DNA from: Pisolithus tinctorius
Taxonomy: Eukaryota > Basidiomycota > Agaricomycetes > Boletales > Pisolithaceae
Length of the DNA stretch: 64,000 nt
Reading direction: 5' to 3'
Assembly: GCA_024663395.1 (NCBI GenBank)
Contig: JANFAH010000009.1
Span: forward strand, 1,178,001-1,242,000
Part shown: positions 27,176 to 39,205 of the stretch, one piece after another
Numbering within the stretch: the stretch's first letter is position 1
How the letters are laid out: the number at the start of each line of letters is the position of its first letter
The notes under the pieces: generated by a model
The model's database searches: none
What the model saw: the letters and a program-made list of their open reading frames with translations, nothing else
What the model was told of the DNA's origin: nothing
Made by a program: the position numbers and the translations under genes

Positions 27176-30100
27176 TTACAATTCGAATTTAGCGAGGAGT
27201 TCGTCAAACTCCGCCCTGGATAATTCACTGATGATGGCGTAGACCCCCCCGGGTTCCCGTTCGCCCTCCTCCGTCTTAGTTTGGTATTCGACTACCCAAT
27301 CCCACATTGCCTCTGCGCATCCCAGGATTTCCTTTACGCGTATCGCAAGATGCAAGTTCAGAGTACGCAAGTCAACCTCCATCATTAATCCGTTCGACGT
27401 CATCGCCGTCGCTGGTTGTCGTGCTCCGCTAGCCAACGATATCGACGCCTTCCCAGGAGAGATGGCAAATTGTGCATCATCAACACCAGCGTAGGGAGAT
27501 TTGCCCTGCATCAAGTCAGCAGCCGATAAAATCACATTGCTGGCTCTCGGATTGCACTTGAGCTCTTCAGGCGGCGGTGGAAACCGTAAGACAATTGGTT
27601 CGTGGGTGCGGACATCTGCAGCAGACGACGCAGTGTCAATATCAACTGAAATAGCTGTCGCACTCGTATTTGCCAACTGACCTTTAAACCACAGTCCCAA
27701 TGCATTCCCCAGCAAGCTCAGCGGCGTCAAATTCACAAACCGATCTGCGTGCATCTCGTTGTAGATTGTCTCCAACACAGTATGGTCCCTCGGGTTCTCA
27801 GGAATTGTTCCCTCTCCGGGATTTGCGCCATTACTTCCTGTTCCCGCTCTTCCAAGGCCAGCACTTGTCTTGTCGTTATCCTTGCTAAGCAGATCCGCTG
27901 GGTTTTTACCTGCAGCAGCCATCCTCACGCCCGGATATGGCATCATCAAGTAGTTAGGCGCTGTCGTTTCCATGAGCGTTGCCTTGGCCGCAGCATCCAC
28001 ATTTCGCTTTGGAGGGGGTAAAAGTGGAGGTGGTGATGGCACCGAGGAGGTCGACGTGGAGTCATAGCAGGATGACGAATACAGCGTAGGTGTGTTCCCC
28101 GCAACAGCAGTAGTCGCAATGGAAGTCGAAGAGGCGCACGAGGGCCCTGATAGTGGGCCCATCATTGGAGGATATTTCTTCGACCTAGGCCGCTTCCCTG
28201 ATAGTGAAAGGCAGGATGCTGCTGCCTTTACTGCCATAGCCATTCTCAGATTGACCTGACTTTCGGATCGACTCGCACTTTGAGGTGGCGCTGAATTGGC
28301 CGTGGTTGGCCGCTTTCTGTTGCCAGGTGTTTGTGGTGCCCAAGGATTCTGTGGTTTCGGTCGCTGGGAGGAGATCGTCAAAGAGCGCGAACGCTTGATA
28401 GAGGGCAGTGCCGGAAGCTCTCCATCCTGACCATTGGTTGTGCCAGGAAATGGGGTTTGTTCACTAGCTCTGCCGCCCTCGCTCAAAACCGATGCCTCGA
28501 CTCCCTCAGGAGAGGCCAATAGTGGAGAAAATATATGTCCAAACGACAACGAGAGATCCTGTGGCTCGGTCTTGGTCACGGAACTTGGCCCGCATAAGTC
28601 CCGTACCCTCTCCACGTCCCTCTTCTGTGCATGTCTGTCGTTCCGAGGAAGTATCTCCTCACATCCGATCGTTGAACTTGAGCTCCTGGTTTCACTCGAG
28701 TCGTCTGCATCGAGAGGTCGCCCTGGGAAGGTAAGGTCTTCTTCAATAATCTCGAGCGCTGCCCCGGGTTTCATCACCCGCGCGAGTTCCTGGTTACGGT
28801 CAGGAAGTTAGTGGTGAGGAAACGTAACGGAAACGTACTTCAAGCAAATTATCCCACTGTTCACCAGGCGTTCGATCAGTCACACGTTCTAGTATAGGTA
28901 CCAGGACATAAACGTACCATATCTTCAGGCACGCCCCGTGCGATACGTTTGATATGACTGTCAACCGTGGCAAGTCCGTTATTCGTAAGGAGTCCAGTTC
29001 ACAGGACAAGGGCAGAACTTACACGAAATCAAACTCCTCACTGGAAAAAGGTAAACGTTCGAGGCTACCAAAAGAGCGGTTAGGGATAATGCCTCTATAG
29101 AGGCGGGAGCGTACAAGTTTGCGTAAACCCAAGATATTCGTTCTGAGAGGCTGCCGGGTAAGCGCGAAAGATCGGGTTGAATGGGTACGATATCGAGCCC
29201 GACGAATGTGCTCTCCTTCAAGTCAACGGCATTAGTTCTCCGATTCCATGGAAGAGAAAGATAGCGCACCTTCCAAGCTGCTGCACATTCGAGGACCCAT
29301 GTACCAGACCCACACCCAACGTCGAGCACGCGTTGCGGATATTCACCGTCCTTGAACTTGTGGAAGGTGACGCTCTTACAAGCTTGTCGAAGCCATAGGT
29401 TGTCCCAGGCATCCCTGTACAATCAGTTCAGCATATGTGACAGAGCATGGCACGCAATGGGATGAGCATCAAGCACCAGTGACCAGCACTAGGGTAATAG
29501 GAGACACTTACAAATCCAAGACCGAGCGTTCATAATTGCGCGGGTAAGGCACGACCTCCTGTCGGAAGTGATGATGCCGACGTCGGGAGGAGTCAAGGCC
29601 ACCGTGGGGATTGAGCACAGATGAACTACACAGAGAATAGCTCGCGTCGGGAGCAGCGCGAAGCGGTTTAGTCGACGCAACTGTATATTCCAATACGGAT
29701 TGAAAGAAAAGCCCGAATCGGCGTCAGCCAAAGTCACGCATACCGGATAAAGAATAGCGTACCACCGATTGTCTGATGACGTGGGTCCTCATCTTCCGCA
29801 TCGGATAAGGGCGCTGAGCGTGGAGATTGTGTACTACGTACGGCCGACTTTGCTCGCTTGCCGTGCATCGAAGACGGGCGCGGACGAGTCGCCACTGATG
29901 GTGGCTGATGGATCTCCACGGCGGCGGCGACTGGTAGGCCAAACAGAGGATATCCAAGGGGGCCACGAAGTCGAAAAGGCACACTGTGTGGGTCACAGGA
30001 CATAGCTGTGAGAGGGGAAGCGTCTGAGAGCGAATCTTGGGAATGGCGTGAAGCCGGCAATAGACTCGAACTCGGTGTCGCAGACGGGCACTGCAGAGAG

Positions 30101-31245
30101 CGGGGTGGAGATGAAAAGGGAGAGGTAGGTGGGGTTGATAATGAGGGGATTTGGACACAGGATGGGGACGTCAACAGGTTGTTGGACAATGAGGTATGTT
30201 GAACTGGGAAAGGAACGGGTGGAGGAGGATGCGATGGTCCTGAAATCAACGGGAGAGCAAACTTGGACCTGTGTTTGTGAAGCGAGGATTGACCAGAAGA
30301 GGCAGCATCAGATTGATTGGACTGTCGAGGCTGTTCTCGTTTGGATGGAGACCCTTGATGGGCAGCGAACGGATGGAGAAGAGGGACTGCGAGCATGCTG
30401 GTATCGCTGAAGGACTGTTTGGGAGGTGACGCAGGGGAGGAAGAGAAAGAGTCCCGAGACGGAAATATAGGCAAGATAGGCAGGAGAGGCATGGTGGGCG
30501 GCTGAACGGCAACCTGAATCCGTGCTGTGTCGCTGACGCTATGCGCTGCACCGAAGCTTGGTCGAGGACGATCGTTATTATGAGCCGGTGGGTATGGAAG
30601 AGGCCGAGCAGGCGGAGGGTGTGCTGGTGGAGCGACACGCGTTGCAACAAATCCTCGGTTACTACCTACTCGCCAACGTCGGAAGACCTGCCATGGCCAT
30701 CAGTCGTCGTCGTACGGGTAAAAAAGATAATTAAGAAAAAAGAGAGAAAAAAAAACAGCATGGTATAATGGCAACGGCCACGGGCAAGAACACCCAAAAA
30801 TTTGTTAACATTTGATTGAAATCACTCATCAACCACGGCATCACACGATGAAGTAACAGAATACATGTGCAATGGTGTATGGGCGCCAGAGCCAATATGT
30901 ACTCACCACGATAGGTTGCTCACTAGGACTACCTTCGACGGGGCTGAGTCCCTTACTCAGACTGGTACCGATAGCAGATGGGGGTGCTGTTTTCGGGCGT
31001 TTATCGTTGCTTCGAGTAACGTGTCTTGGGAGACGAGGAGGGGTAGGAGTAGGAGGCCGAGCCAGTGGTGAACAAATGACAGCTTCCGAGCTTGCATTGC
31101 ATGTCGTTGCTGACGTCGAAGTAGTCGAGTAGGACAACGAGGACTCGTCTGATCTCGAGGACGACGATGGCAGGCTATTACTATGAGAGGGCTGGTGGAC
31201 TCTTCTCTTGGGTGGGGTACCAGGCACGGCCCCGATACTAGACAT
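27176..31245 (-). CDS. SAM-dependent methyltransferase with long Ser/Pro-rich extensions (two frameshifts)
   Basis: Class I methyltransferase fold embedded in a protein of about 1,000 residues. This architecture is widespread in Agaricomycetes; the substrate is unknown. It starts MSSIGAVPGTPPKRRVHQPS at 31245. The first intron runs from about 30909 to 30688, then comes a long Ser/Pro/His-rich region (APPAHPPPARPLPYPP, LPILPIFPSRDSFSS) and DPRHQTIGG. Next are FSFNPYWN, SSSVLNPHGGLDSS and DAWDNLWLRQACKSVTFHKF. Motif I is RVLDVGCGSGTWVLECAAAW, with FVGLDIVPIQPDL and then LPFSSEEFDFV. After three tight introns follow IKRIARGVPEDM, WDNLLEELARVMKPGAALEI and IEEDLTFPGRPLD, then the 533-residue C-terminal exon ending LLAKFEL. 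Frame breaks of one base lie near 29650 (CCCC to CCC) and 29750 (short T-run). Confidence 0.82.
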
Positions 31246-32678
31246 GTTCGCGCGTGTCAGACCGAACAACATCTCGGCTAGCTGTAGACTCTGCCACGAC
31301 GACGACGTTGACGACAGGGAAGGGATAAGCTGGGAGGGGGGATCACGCTGCCTATCTATGTATCTATGTATCTATGGACGACGTTGGCAACCGACCATCC
31401 GAAACCCCGCTACGTATTAGCTTGAACCTTGCGGGAGGCCGGAGACACACCAGGCCAATCACGGTCAATCAGCACACGAAACACAACGTTAATGGTCTGA
31501 TCTATCATCGTGGCTGTGGACGGGTGAACGTTACAAACTAGATGTCATCCAGCAGTACATACGTTCATACGTAGCTGATAACCGCTCTGAGAACAGTAAG
31601 ATCTTTCATCATATTAGCAGCGACATCATGAGTCATCGCCGCGGTGCCTCTCCTTGGGGTCAGGGTCCCCATAGGTGATAGGTCCACCGAACGTGTCTTG
31701 TCCTAGTAAACCCCTGTGCATGTAGCTCTTAATAGTCATCTTTTCACCTAAGGACCTTCGGCATACGCGGAGCGCCCTCTGAGGATGCGCTTTGGCCCCC
31801 ACATATCCATGCCAATCAGGAACACTGGTTTTACCTTCCATCACGAGCAACGGGACCTGCTTTCAGTTACCGGCAGCAATCCCACGCCCGACGGAATTAA
31901 ATGTCGTTCTCGAAAGTAGTTCCTGTCGTGCGTTTCACTGCCTGTGGCAAATTACCCCAGAATTACCCCTCATATATTACCCCCGCAACTCGTCATCAAG
32001 TAAGCAGGGAGCGACCTGCAATGGAGAGACACCATACTGTTACGAGCTTAGCCCCCGAAATGCCAGCTAAGACACATACGTATGCATCCTTACGCATCCC
32101 TCCACCATTGAACGTGTGCAAGACGCAAAAAAGCTGTTTCGAAATGGAAATTGCCGGCCAAGGGGAATACTATAATAAGGGCGACAGCGTGTGCCCGTTC
32201 TCAGATGAGTTCTCGTGATTTGTACTTACATGTCCCTGCTTCATGGAATCTGCCAGATCCCAATATTCTCAATGACGCAAGTGTACAGCACAAGACAGCG
32301 CACCATTAGACGCTCCTGCCTTGCCATCAATTGGCACTGGTTTCGATTTTTTCCGAATCATTTCATCATCCATCCCGGAGGTTTTTAATCACCCACATAG
32401 CTCAGGCGACCCCCAGATCTTCAACATTGACGTCACCATATGATCCAGTCTGGTCTGGTACTCGTCGACCACGCTTGCCAGCAAAAAGAACTGGCAGCTA
32501 CTATGATGCCACTGAGCGCTGGTGCGCTTCTCGATAAGGAGTCGGCAAGTACATACCCCAACTAGGTGTAATTTTTGACAGCGTCTCCTTGCTTTCTTTG
32601 TACCTGTGAGAGAGAGAGCTGATCCACCTTATCTCCCGGCGTAGCTGTGGAGTTCTTCTTGGCAGAAGCTACCCGGCA
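31246..32678. other. intergenic, no gene seen
   Basis: Upstream of the methyltransferase (-) and of the membrane-protein gene (+), so it holds two divergent promoters. It includes a short tandem repeat tatctatg x3 at about 31355-31377. Open frames are short and unlike known proteins. The true N-terminal exons of the downstream membrane protein could lie here. Confidence 0.4.
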
Positions 32679-34232
32679 GTGGACACTACTACTGGAACAC
32701 ATTGTCAGAACATGCATTGTCACCCGAAAGCGGTGCGTGGGGGCTATGACGAAGAATTGTTTTTAGGTTTTGCATATCCCTTAAAATGGTACTGTCATTG
32801 TTCATACAGCAAATCGACTCCCTTGCTGTGGGTGCAAATAGACATCACCTACAGCATCTATTGTGAAGATAATAACCCGCAGGCTGCAGGTGAGTTCCAT
32901 AACCTTTTCATTCCCAACATGCAGATCCCGTTATCCTCTACAATCGCGAGCTCTCGCTCAGCTGTCTCTCCTATCCCGCTCGAGGGGTCCTCTTTTAGCC
33001 TGGGCATCTGGGCACTGGCCGGTTTGTTCGGTGGCGAACATGCCCTCTCGGCCACGGGGACGATTCCGCTTTACAAACAGAGGAGATGGCTGGGTTGGTA
33101 TAATTCCCCCGGTTCATATGTGGTCGCTATGCGATACGGTTCACTCGCCAAATCTAGCCTCTTCAGCGGCCTTTTCCCTGGTAGACGTACAGAGCCCACT
33201 ACACTGCTCGAAATAGATGGACGCAAGGGCCCCAAATTCAGAGCTGCACACTCAGGGACAGTCATGGAGGAGACAAGCCACCCTGGCGCTCTGTTCGTGG
33301 AGAGATGCAGCGAAATGCAAGGAGTTGCAATTGACGGGAGAGTAACCCGCCGTGTTGGCGTCACTATTGCTCAGCTTGAGCACACCCCAGCGCTTGAGGT
33401 CTCTTCTAAAGTGGACCCTTCCTGCTTGTCTGTCTTTGCTAGCATCCCGATCCTTGTCAGCGCCTCTACATGTGTTATGTGCGCAATGGTCCATGATTGG
33501 TACTCCTTCTCCACGATCCTCCTTGGTATGCTCGTCAATGGCATATCTTGCGCCGTTCTCGGGTCCGGGTCGTTCTTCTTCACGCATCCTGGGCCAGCCC
33601 AAGGGTCTCCTCCGGGAGATGGCGTTCTGTTCGCTGAGAAAGAGATCGTCGTGTTGAAAGGGGAAGAGGGGGCTGTCAACGCTATCACTCGAGGCAACTT
33701 CGGATTGCGGTTCGCAACCGAGCCCTATTTCCATGACATTGGATGGTGTTCAGTCCTTCTCTTGTTGCAATTCATTGCACAACTCGTCCTGGTTCCCCAA
33801 AGCACGCTCTTTGGACAGATCATGTTCGTCATATCGCTCGTCGTATCTTGGGCATACAACGTATGGCTTTCGTCCTTCGACAAAGAGAAGATCCAAAGAG
33901 ACCTCCTGATAAATGAAGTCCTCCAACAGCCCAAACTTCACAAGTACATTCTTGGCACACGCACCAGTATGGCGGTGTTCGTCCTTCTCGCCTGCGGTTC
34001 GCAGAAGGTGGAGCAGTTGATGGACGATCTTCTCCCCAACAACACCAAAGTGTGGATGCAGTGGAAAGCTTCCGTTATCAACCGACTCAGGGAGGGAGGG
34101 AACCTGGTGTTCCAACCTTCCGATTGGGCTGATCCGTCCCTGTCCGGTGAAGAGCGTGCCTTGTTGGAGACGCTGTATAAAGATGCACAGTCGGCGTACA
34201 AGGGCTTCATGGCCTCTCACCACTCCTCTTAG
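32679..34232 (+). CDS. multi-pass membrane protein of an agaric-specific family
   Basis: Function unknown. The C-terminal 330 residues are conserved-looking: AQLEHTPALEVSSKVDPSCL, then transmembrane segments VFASIPILVSASTCVMCAMV, FSTILLGMLVNGISCAVLG, WCSVLLLLQFIAQLVLVP and GQIMFVISLVVSWAYNVWLS. A cytosolic-looking tail follows (FDKEKIQRDLLINEVLQQPK, LDDLLPNN-type LMDDLLPNNTKVW, and SDWADPSLSGEERALLETLY with KDAQSAYKGF). A glycine-rich HPGPAQGSPPGDGVLFAEKE motif precedes the third helix. The first 100 or so residues from ATG 32679 are unconvincing, so the true start is probably an upstream spliced exon or an ATG nearer 32900. No frameshift in the conserved part. I recall similar multi-copy proteins in mushroom genomes but know no assigned role. 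Confidence 0.75.
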   Translation: MDTTTGTHCQNMHCHPKAVRGGYDEELFLGFAYPLKWYCHCSYSKSTPLLWVQIDITYSIYCEDNNPQAAGEFHNLFIPNMQIPLSSTIASSRSAVSPIPLEGSSFSLGIWALAGLFGGEHALSATGTIPLYKQRRWLGWYNSPGSYVVAMRYGSLAKSSLFSGLFPGRRTEPTTLLEIDGRKGPKFRAAHSGTVMEETSHPGALFVERCSEMQGVAIDGRVTRRVGVTIAQLEHTPALEVSSKVDPSCLSVFASIPILVSASTCVMCAMVHDWYSFSTILLGMLVNGISCAVLGSGSFFFTHPGPAQGSPPGDGVLFAEKEIVVLKGEEGAVNAITRGNFGLRFATEPYFHDIGWCSVLLLLQFIAQLVLVPQSTLFGQIMFVISLVVSWAYNVWLSSFDKEKIQRDLLINEVLQQPKLHKYILGTRTSMAVFVLLACGSQKVEQLMDDLLPNNTKVWMQWKASVINRLREGGNLVFQPSDWADPSLSGEERALLETLYKDAQSAYKGFMASHHSS

Positions 34233-34468
34233 GAAGATCGTCTAACATCTTCGTATCTTCTGTTTTATGATCTCGATTTCCTGGAAACTTACTGCGACAC
34301 CCTGCGATATACCCCGATCCGTTCTCGTATCATTTTATGTGTTTTAGTGGTACTGGTCGACTTCTCGAACATTCGTGTACTGTGAATCTGTGTTCTGTAT
34401 AAGAATGGCAACTTGATCGATCTAATAAATTTATATTGATACCCTTCCCTTCTCCATCGTCGACCACC

Positions 34469-36168
34469 ATGCCGCTCAATTACTCTAAGTGGGATCAACT
34501 TGAGCTCTCCGACGACTCTGACATCGAAGGGCACCCCAACGTCGATAAGCGTTCTCTCATCCGATGGAAACAGCGCGACATACACGAGAAGCGCGAAGCA
34601 CGCAAGCTGCGCATTGCTGCCTTCCAAGCAGAGATCGCATGTAATAACGTGCTTGCGCCGCGTCTTAAGAGAATACGCGAGCGTTTTACAGGGGAGACTA
34701 CTGATAATACCCAGACGACGGAGCAGTGGGCAGAAGACTCAGAGGACGTTCGCACATTGACGGGTCTTCCACTGTTCCAGCACCTAGTCGAACGTCTCGA
34801 GACGTCTCCTTCATCCGCTGCGCCCCCCACGAATGCAAAGAATCAGCCCACGTACGATGCGATGGTCCTTTCCCTACTATTACAGATATATGACGAAGCC
34901 AAGCCTCTCCCAAGCGATGAGCAAGAGAAAGCCATCCTTAGCTGTCTAGATCGGCATATATCACAGTTGGCGGATCACACAAAGAAACTGGAGAAAGACT
35001 TGGAGGAAGAGGTGCGCGAGCAGAAAAAGCATATCACTAGCGAAGACATCAAGGAAGGGTGGGAGAACAAGGTTGGTATCTGCGCGTGTGTACGCGTACC
35101 GGGCTCGAATGTTGATTTCTATCACCTCGTAACAGTACGTTCCTCCACCGCCCGCTCCCCCACCGATCAAGAGTGTATCACCCGAAACCTCCAAGAAGAA
35201 GAAGACGACAACGACTACTACTACCTATGAAGTCCTCAACCCAGGGGCTTCTTCGTCTGCAGCTGCCCAATCTGAAGCACTGGCATCGTCTGCAGAGGCT
35301 GATATCGAGGACGAGGGTGATGGTGATGATGATGATGAACTTCCCGAACTCACACCTGCTCTCACACAATTTTCTCACTTGCCTTTGTGGGACTATGAGG
35401 CTTCCTTTTCCTTCATCCAGCAAAATCGCGCCGTCTTTGTACCAGGCGCGTCGGACGCGCTCCTCGTGGCTGCATTCCGAGCTCAGGTGGAGGGCAAGGC
35501 CAAGTACGCCAAGCAGTGCGTACATCAAAGCTTACTGCTTCAATACTGTGACAAGCTCGGCAAAGACGGCGTCCGCGTGTTCTTCCAAAAGTACGGTTAG
35601 CATCTACGAAGGCGGGTAATTTCTAGACTGACGTCGACCTGATAATTAAAGGATGATCGGAGGCGACAAACGCGCCATCCCCGTATTCGCGAAAGACGTT
35701 GAGGATACGTATTCCCACATCGTAACACGCGCCAAGGCTACTGCTGCGTCATCGTCCAGCTCTGCACAGAAGGAGCAAATACAACTCGTCCCCGAGAACC
35801 CGAATGCGACGATTAGCTTTAATGTGCCCGATGGCCTACCGCCGGATGATCTCCGTCTCGAGGGACCGGGCACAGAAGATCTTGACATCGAAGAAGTGCG
35901 CAGGGCTCTGACGATGCGTTGGCAAGTATTCAACTCGTTCCCCGAGCCGTTGAAGGTGGCCCTTAAAGAGGGAACACTGGAGGCCGTGAATAAGGTACTT
36001 GGGGAGATGGAAGTTGCGGAGGCAGAGGACGTCGTGTCGAAGTTAGACATGACTGGGATCATGAATTTTGCTGAAGGTGGCATCAGGGACGAAACGGCTA
36101 AGGCCGCGGAGGTCGAAGGTGAGGAACAGGGCGACGGACAGGGCGACGGAGACGGAGACGGAGACTGA
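34469..36168 (+). CDS. CDC37: Hsp90 co-chaperone Cdc37
   Basis: Kinase-specific adaptor that loads client protein kinases onto Hsp90. The start is ATG 34469: MPLNYSKWDQLELSDDSDIE, the family's conserved N-terminus, although the segment containing the usual casein-kinase-2 serine reads HPNVDKRSLIRWKQRDIHEK. It continues with a coiled, charged N-domain (EKREARKLRIAAFQAEI). An intron near 35072-35134 leads to an acidic linker (EDEGDGDDDDELPELTPALT) and the Hsp90-binding domain (EGKAKYAKQCVHQSLLLQYC, GKDGVRVFFQKMIGGDKRAI). The C-terminal domain (PPDDLRLEGPGTEDLDIEEV) ends in a GDG/EGD-type acidic repeat tail (DGDGDGD). The intron at about 35591-35651 splices cleanly. Intact throughout. Confidence 0.95.
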
Positions 36169-36645
36169 AGGAGAAGGGGCAGGCACGTTGATTTATTTGC
36201 GTGGCACTGGCGTTGCTTGTATCTCAGTGACGAAGAAGACGAGAAGTACGGAATTTCATGTATTATACATGTTCACTGTCATATCGGAAGTATCGTACGA
36301 AGAATGTAAGGGTTGTAGTAGCGCGGAGCTTCAGTCAAGTTCTCCAAGTCAGGAGTCCTTCCGTGAAGCTACGGTCCCGGACCCGAGTATGAACCCCGGG
36401 ACGGGATGCCCGACGGAGAAATATAAGGGCTCAGCGCGTCAGTACTGCTCACAAATGGCGAAATCATTTTTAGCAACGGGTGGGTTTATTGTTACCCAAG
36501 CCCCTGTCGAGCATGACGGGCTTCTCTCTCTAGGTGTGCTGTGAGGCGGTCGTGATGCGTGTTGTGTGGAATAAAGTACAAAATGTTCGTAAACATAAAC
36601 TTACCGACCAGCGTGTAAGAGGTCAAGACAACAAAGGTCGGATAT
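36169..36645. other. intergenic between convergent genes
   Basis: 3' flanks of Cdc37 (+) and of the adaptin-binding protein (-). No coding signal recognised. Confidence 0.4.
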
Positions 36646-38332
36646 CTAGAAATCGCCCCCTGCATCCAAGCCATAGACAAGGCCGAGTGCGACTCGTGCT
36701 GCAGCCTTACGCTTCTCCTTATCATCGGGCATACCAGCAATCTCTTCTTTCAACCCTTGCAGAGCATTAAATATTCCCTGCAAGTCAAACTTCCCGAGAT
36801 CTGTATCTCCGTTTTCTCGGCCACATTCTTCCGTCAAGAAGTCGAGATTATCGTTCTCGGTAGATAGGAGACTAGTTTTGCTCGACTGACACATTAGTAG
36901 ACCCGGCAGTATCTGTCGAGGACGTGGTAATGGGCGGTGCCAAAGATGCGGCGAGAGGTTTCCAAAATTTCAGCCTTGGTGGGCAACTCTGCATCGTTAT
37001 CTTCATTTTCGCCAGTGGCACTTGTACGCTCATAGGAAGAGGCGTCTGCATCCATGTCGCCAAAATCGGATACAGATCCGAGCGACCTATAAGAGACGCC
37101 ATTGCTGAATGAGGCATTTCCGGGAGTAAGAAGGCTAGTGTCGAAACTTGTGCCTTCGAGCACCGGCGTCGAGGTAGTTGAGTCGAAACTGAACGTAGAA
37201 CTGAAGCTTGTTGATGCGCATGGAGATGTGTCATGGAGTTCGTCCTGGAGGGAATCTTGAGGAGAGGTGGTAGGAGGAGCTGAGATGAAAGACGTGAAGT
37301 CGTCGTCAAAACCGGATCGAGGTGTACTGCGACCAGAGCCTGAGTTGGCGTCGCTCAAAGCATGTGGTGTCGTATTTCCTGGTGTAACGACGGTGCTCCA
37401 GGGATCCATTGCATCATAGTCGCGTGCAGCGGTGGGCTCTCCCGTTTCCGCGTCAGTGACAGACGTATCCTCATTCAGCCAACGCTCGAATTCCTCAAAT
37501 TGCTTGTGCGTTTCATTATCATGAGACAACGGTTGGAAACCGCGTAGCATAGCTGCGATGTCATGGGCAGACTTTGAAAGTGCAGGGTGCCCTCTGTACC
37601 CTAAGTTGTCGTGTTGCGTTGTTTTTCGTACCATCGAAGGCCACATGACAGTGCCTAGCGCGTCCATGATACGCGGTACACCAGGGATACCTTCGAAGGT
37701 TTCATTTAGTGAAATTGAACGAACGAGAGGTGGACTGGCTTTACCGTGACAATCGGCAGACCCGACCGAGTCAGCGGCGTCTACGAATTCGAACCCAAGT
37801 GATGACAGATAGGCATCTACATCTTGCAAGTCTTCCTGGTCAGATGCAGCATGTTCATCCGATGGCGCAAGTCTAATTGCGAGGGCCACCTCGAATTCAT
37901 GGTGTGAAAGCTGTCGAGAAAGGTTCTTTGCAAGTTGTCTGTAGGGCTTGGGATACCAGTAGTCAGAACATTTATACTTTGTTCGAGTATGGACATCAGC
38001 GCACCTGCCCGCTAGAAAAGACAAAGAGGACTGCCGGGATGCGCTGGAGTTCCTCTTCGACTGGGGTCCACGTGGACAATTCACCCACGACGAACTGCAC
38101 GTCAGCGGTGTAGTACTTGTTGGCCAAGGTCCATGGAACAGAGGTCGCGCCGTCGTCGATTGAACAATTATCCCTGAGTATCACTGTCAATGCAATTGGC
38201 CGTCAGACGAACAGACGAGATGTTTTCGACAAGGCGAAGGAACATTGTGATACCTCTAAGGAGGTTGAAGACTTGTGTTTTCTCGGCGGCAAGGGCGAGG
38301 ATGCTACACTCCAGATCCGATGACAACGCCAT
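36646..38332 (-). CDS. alpha/gamma-adaptin-binding protein p34 (AAGAB/Irc6-like)
   Basis: Likely assembly chaperone for clathrin adaptor complexes. Starts MALSSDLECSILALAAEKTQ at 38332. An intron leads to VILRDNCSIDDGATSVPW, TADVQFVVGELSTWTPVEEE and LQRIPAVLFVFSSGQ (degenerate small-GTPase-like fold). A second intron leads to PYRQLAKNLSRQLSHHEFEV and a central acidic motif (DLQDVDAYLSSLGFEFVDAA). A Ser/Thr-rich linker follows, with FEEFERWLNED. The family's C-terminal helix is FDLQGIFNALQGLKEEIAGM then PDDKEKRKAAARVALGLVYG. Between RRIFGTAHYH and SSKTSLLSTENDNLDFL the frame changes around 36890-36950. One base appears lost, or a small intron ends at the GTGTCAG near 36895. Confidence 0.8.
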
Positions 38333-39205
38333 AGACACAACTCTCGACTGCAGGGGGTCAACCAGTCACTTTTGGTGCAATCTCGATGAGATCAGTTTGG
38401 CATTATTTTCTCCTCACTACGCATGTGCGCCAGCATCTCACTGGCAGGACTACGATCAAGCCCCAGGCCTCGGGTCTAACCCGAGCTATCATCGGTTCAT
38501 CCCCATGGAAGTGGGTTCACTATGGTGAACTAGTTCGCCGCTGACTCTGCAGTGCTAATTCTCTCGGACAATATCATAGAATATCATCTGCGGGGCGGTA
38601 ATTATCATTTGACACATTCTGTCAGTTTTACGTGCCCAACTCCAGGAAATTGAACACTTGCAGTACTTGCATGGTATGTACATACGGCAATCTCGTTACA
38701 GTAATTTCCGGGACAACCAATCAACCCTGCCAAGCTCATGGTTTCCAATGGCTGAGGGCCACGACTTTTGCGGACCCCCTCTACCCCCGATGTCATCAGA
38801 GTATCCATGTCAAACGATAAACCAAGGTGCCATCCGACTCTTCGCGCTGCACCATGCCGTACTGCCAGCTGTATCATCAGAACAGGGGGTGCCCGAAGCC
38901 TCTATGCAAAGTAAAGGACGATATGGGCGGAGAACAGGCAAGAATCTTTATGCAGTGCCTTCGGGAGTCTGGCGTTTTCATCTCAAATTTGATAATCTAC
39001 GTGTCGTTAAAGCTTCTAAACATGTCGAACACTCTACGGCGACCCATGCAGTATCATCTCTCTTCCTAACTTAGGTCGGTGGCGCCAGAATTGCTGTTAA
39101 ATTTTCCTGGAAGTCAGGAAGATGCTCGAGCCGTATTTGCGATATTTATACCGGGTCTGTATCTGTGACTGAATTCCGGAGGCCGTCTCACGACCTGGAA
39201 ACCTG
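38333..39205. other. intergenic, no gene seen
   Basis: Between the divergent starts of the adaptin-binding protein (-) and the DUF6534 gene (+). Several short open frames, none protein-like. A longer one (38658-39074, +) has no recognisable motif. Confidence 0.4.

Noticed and set aside
31355..31377. tatctatg tandem units as a possible satellite
   Set aside because: Only three units; too short to be more than a simple repeat.
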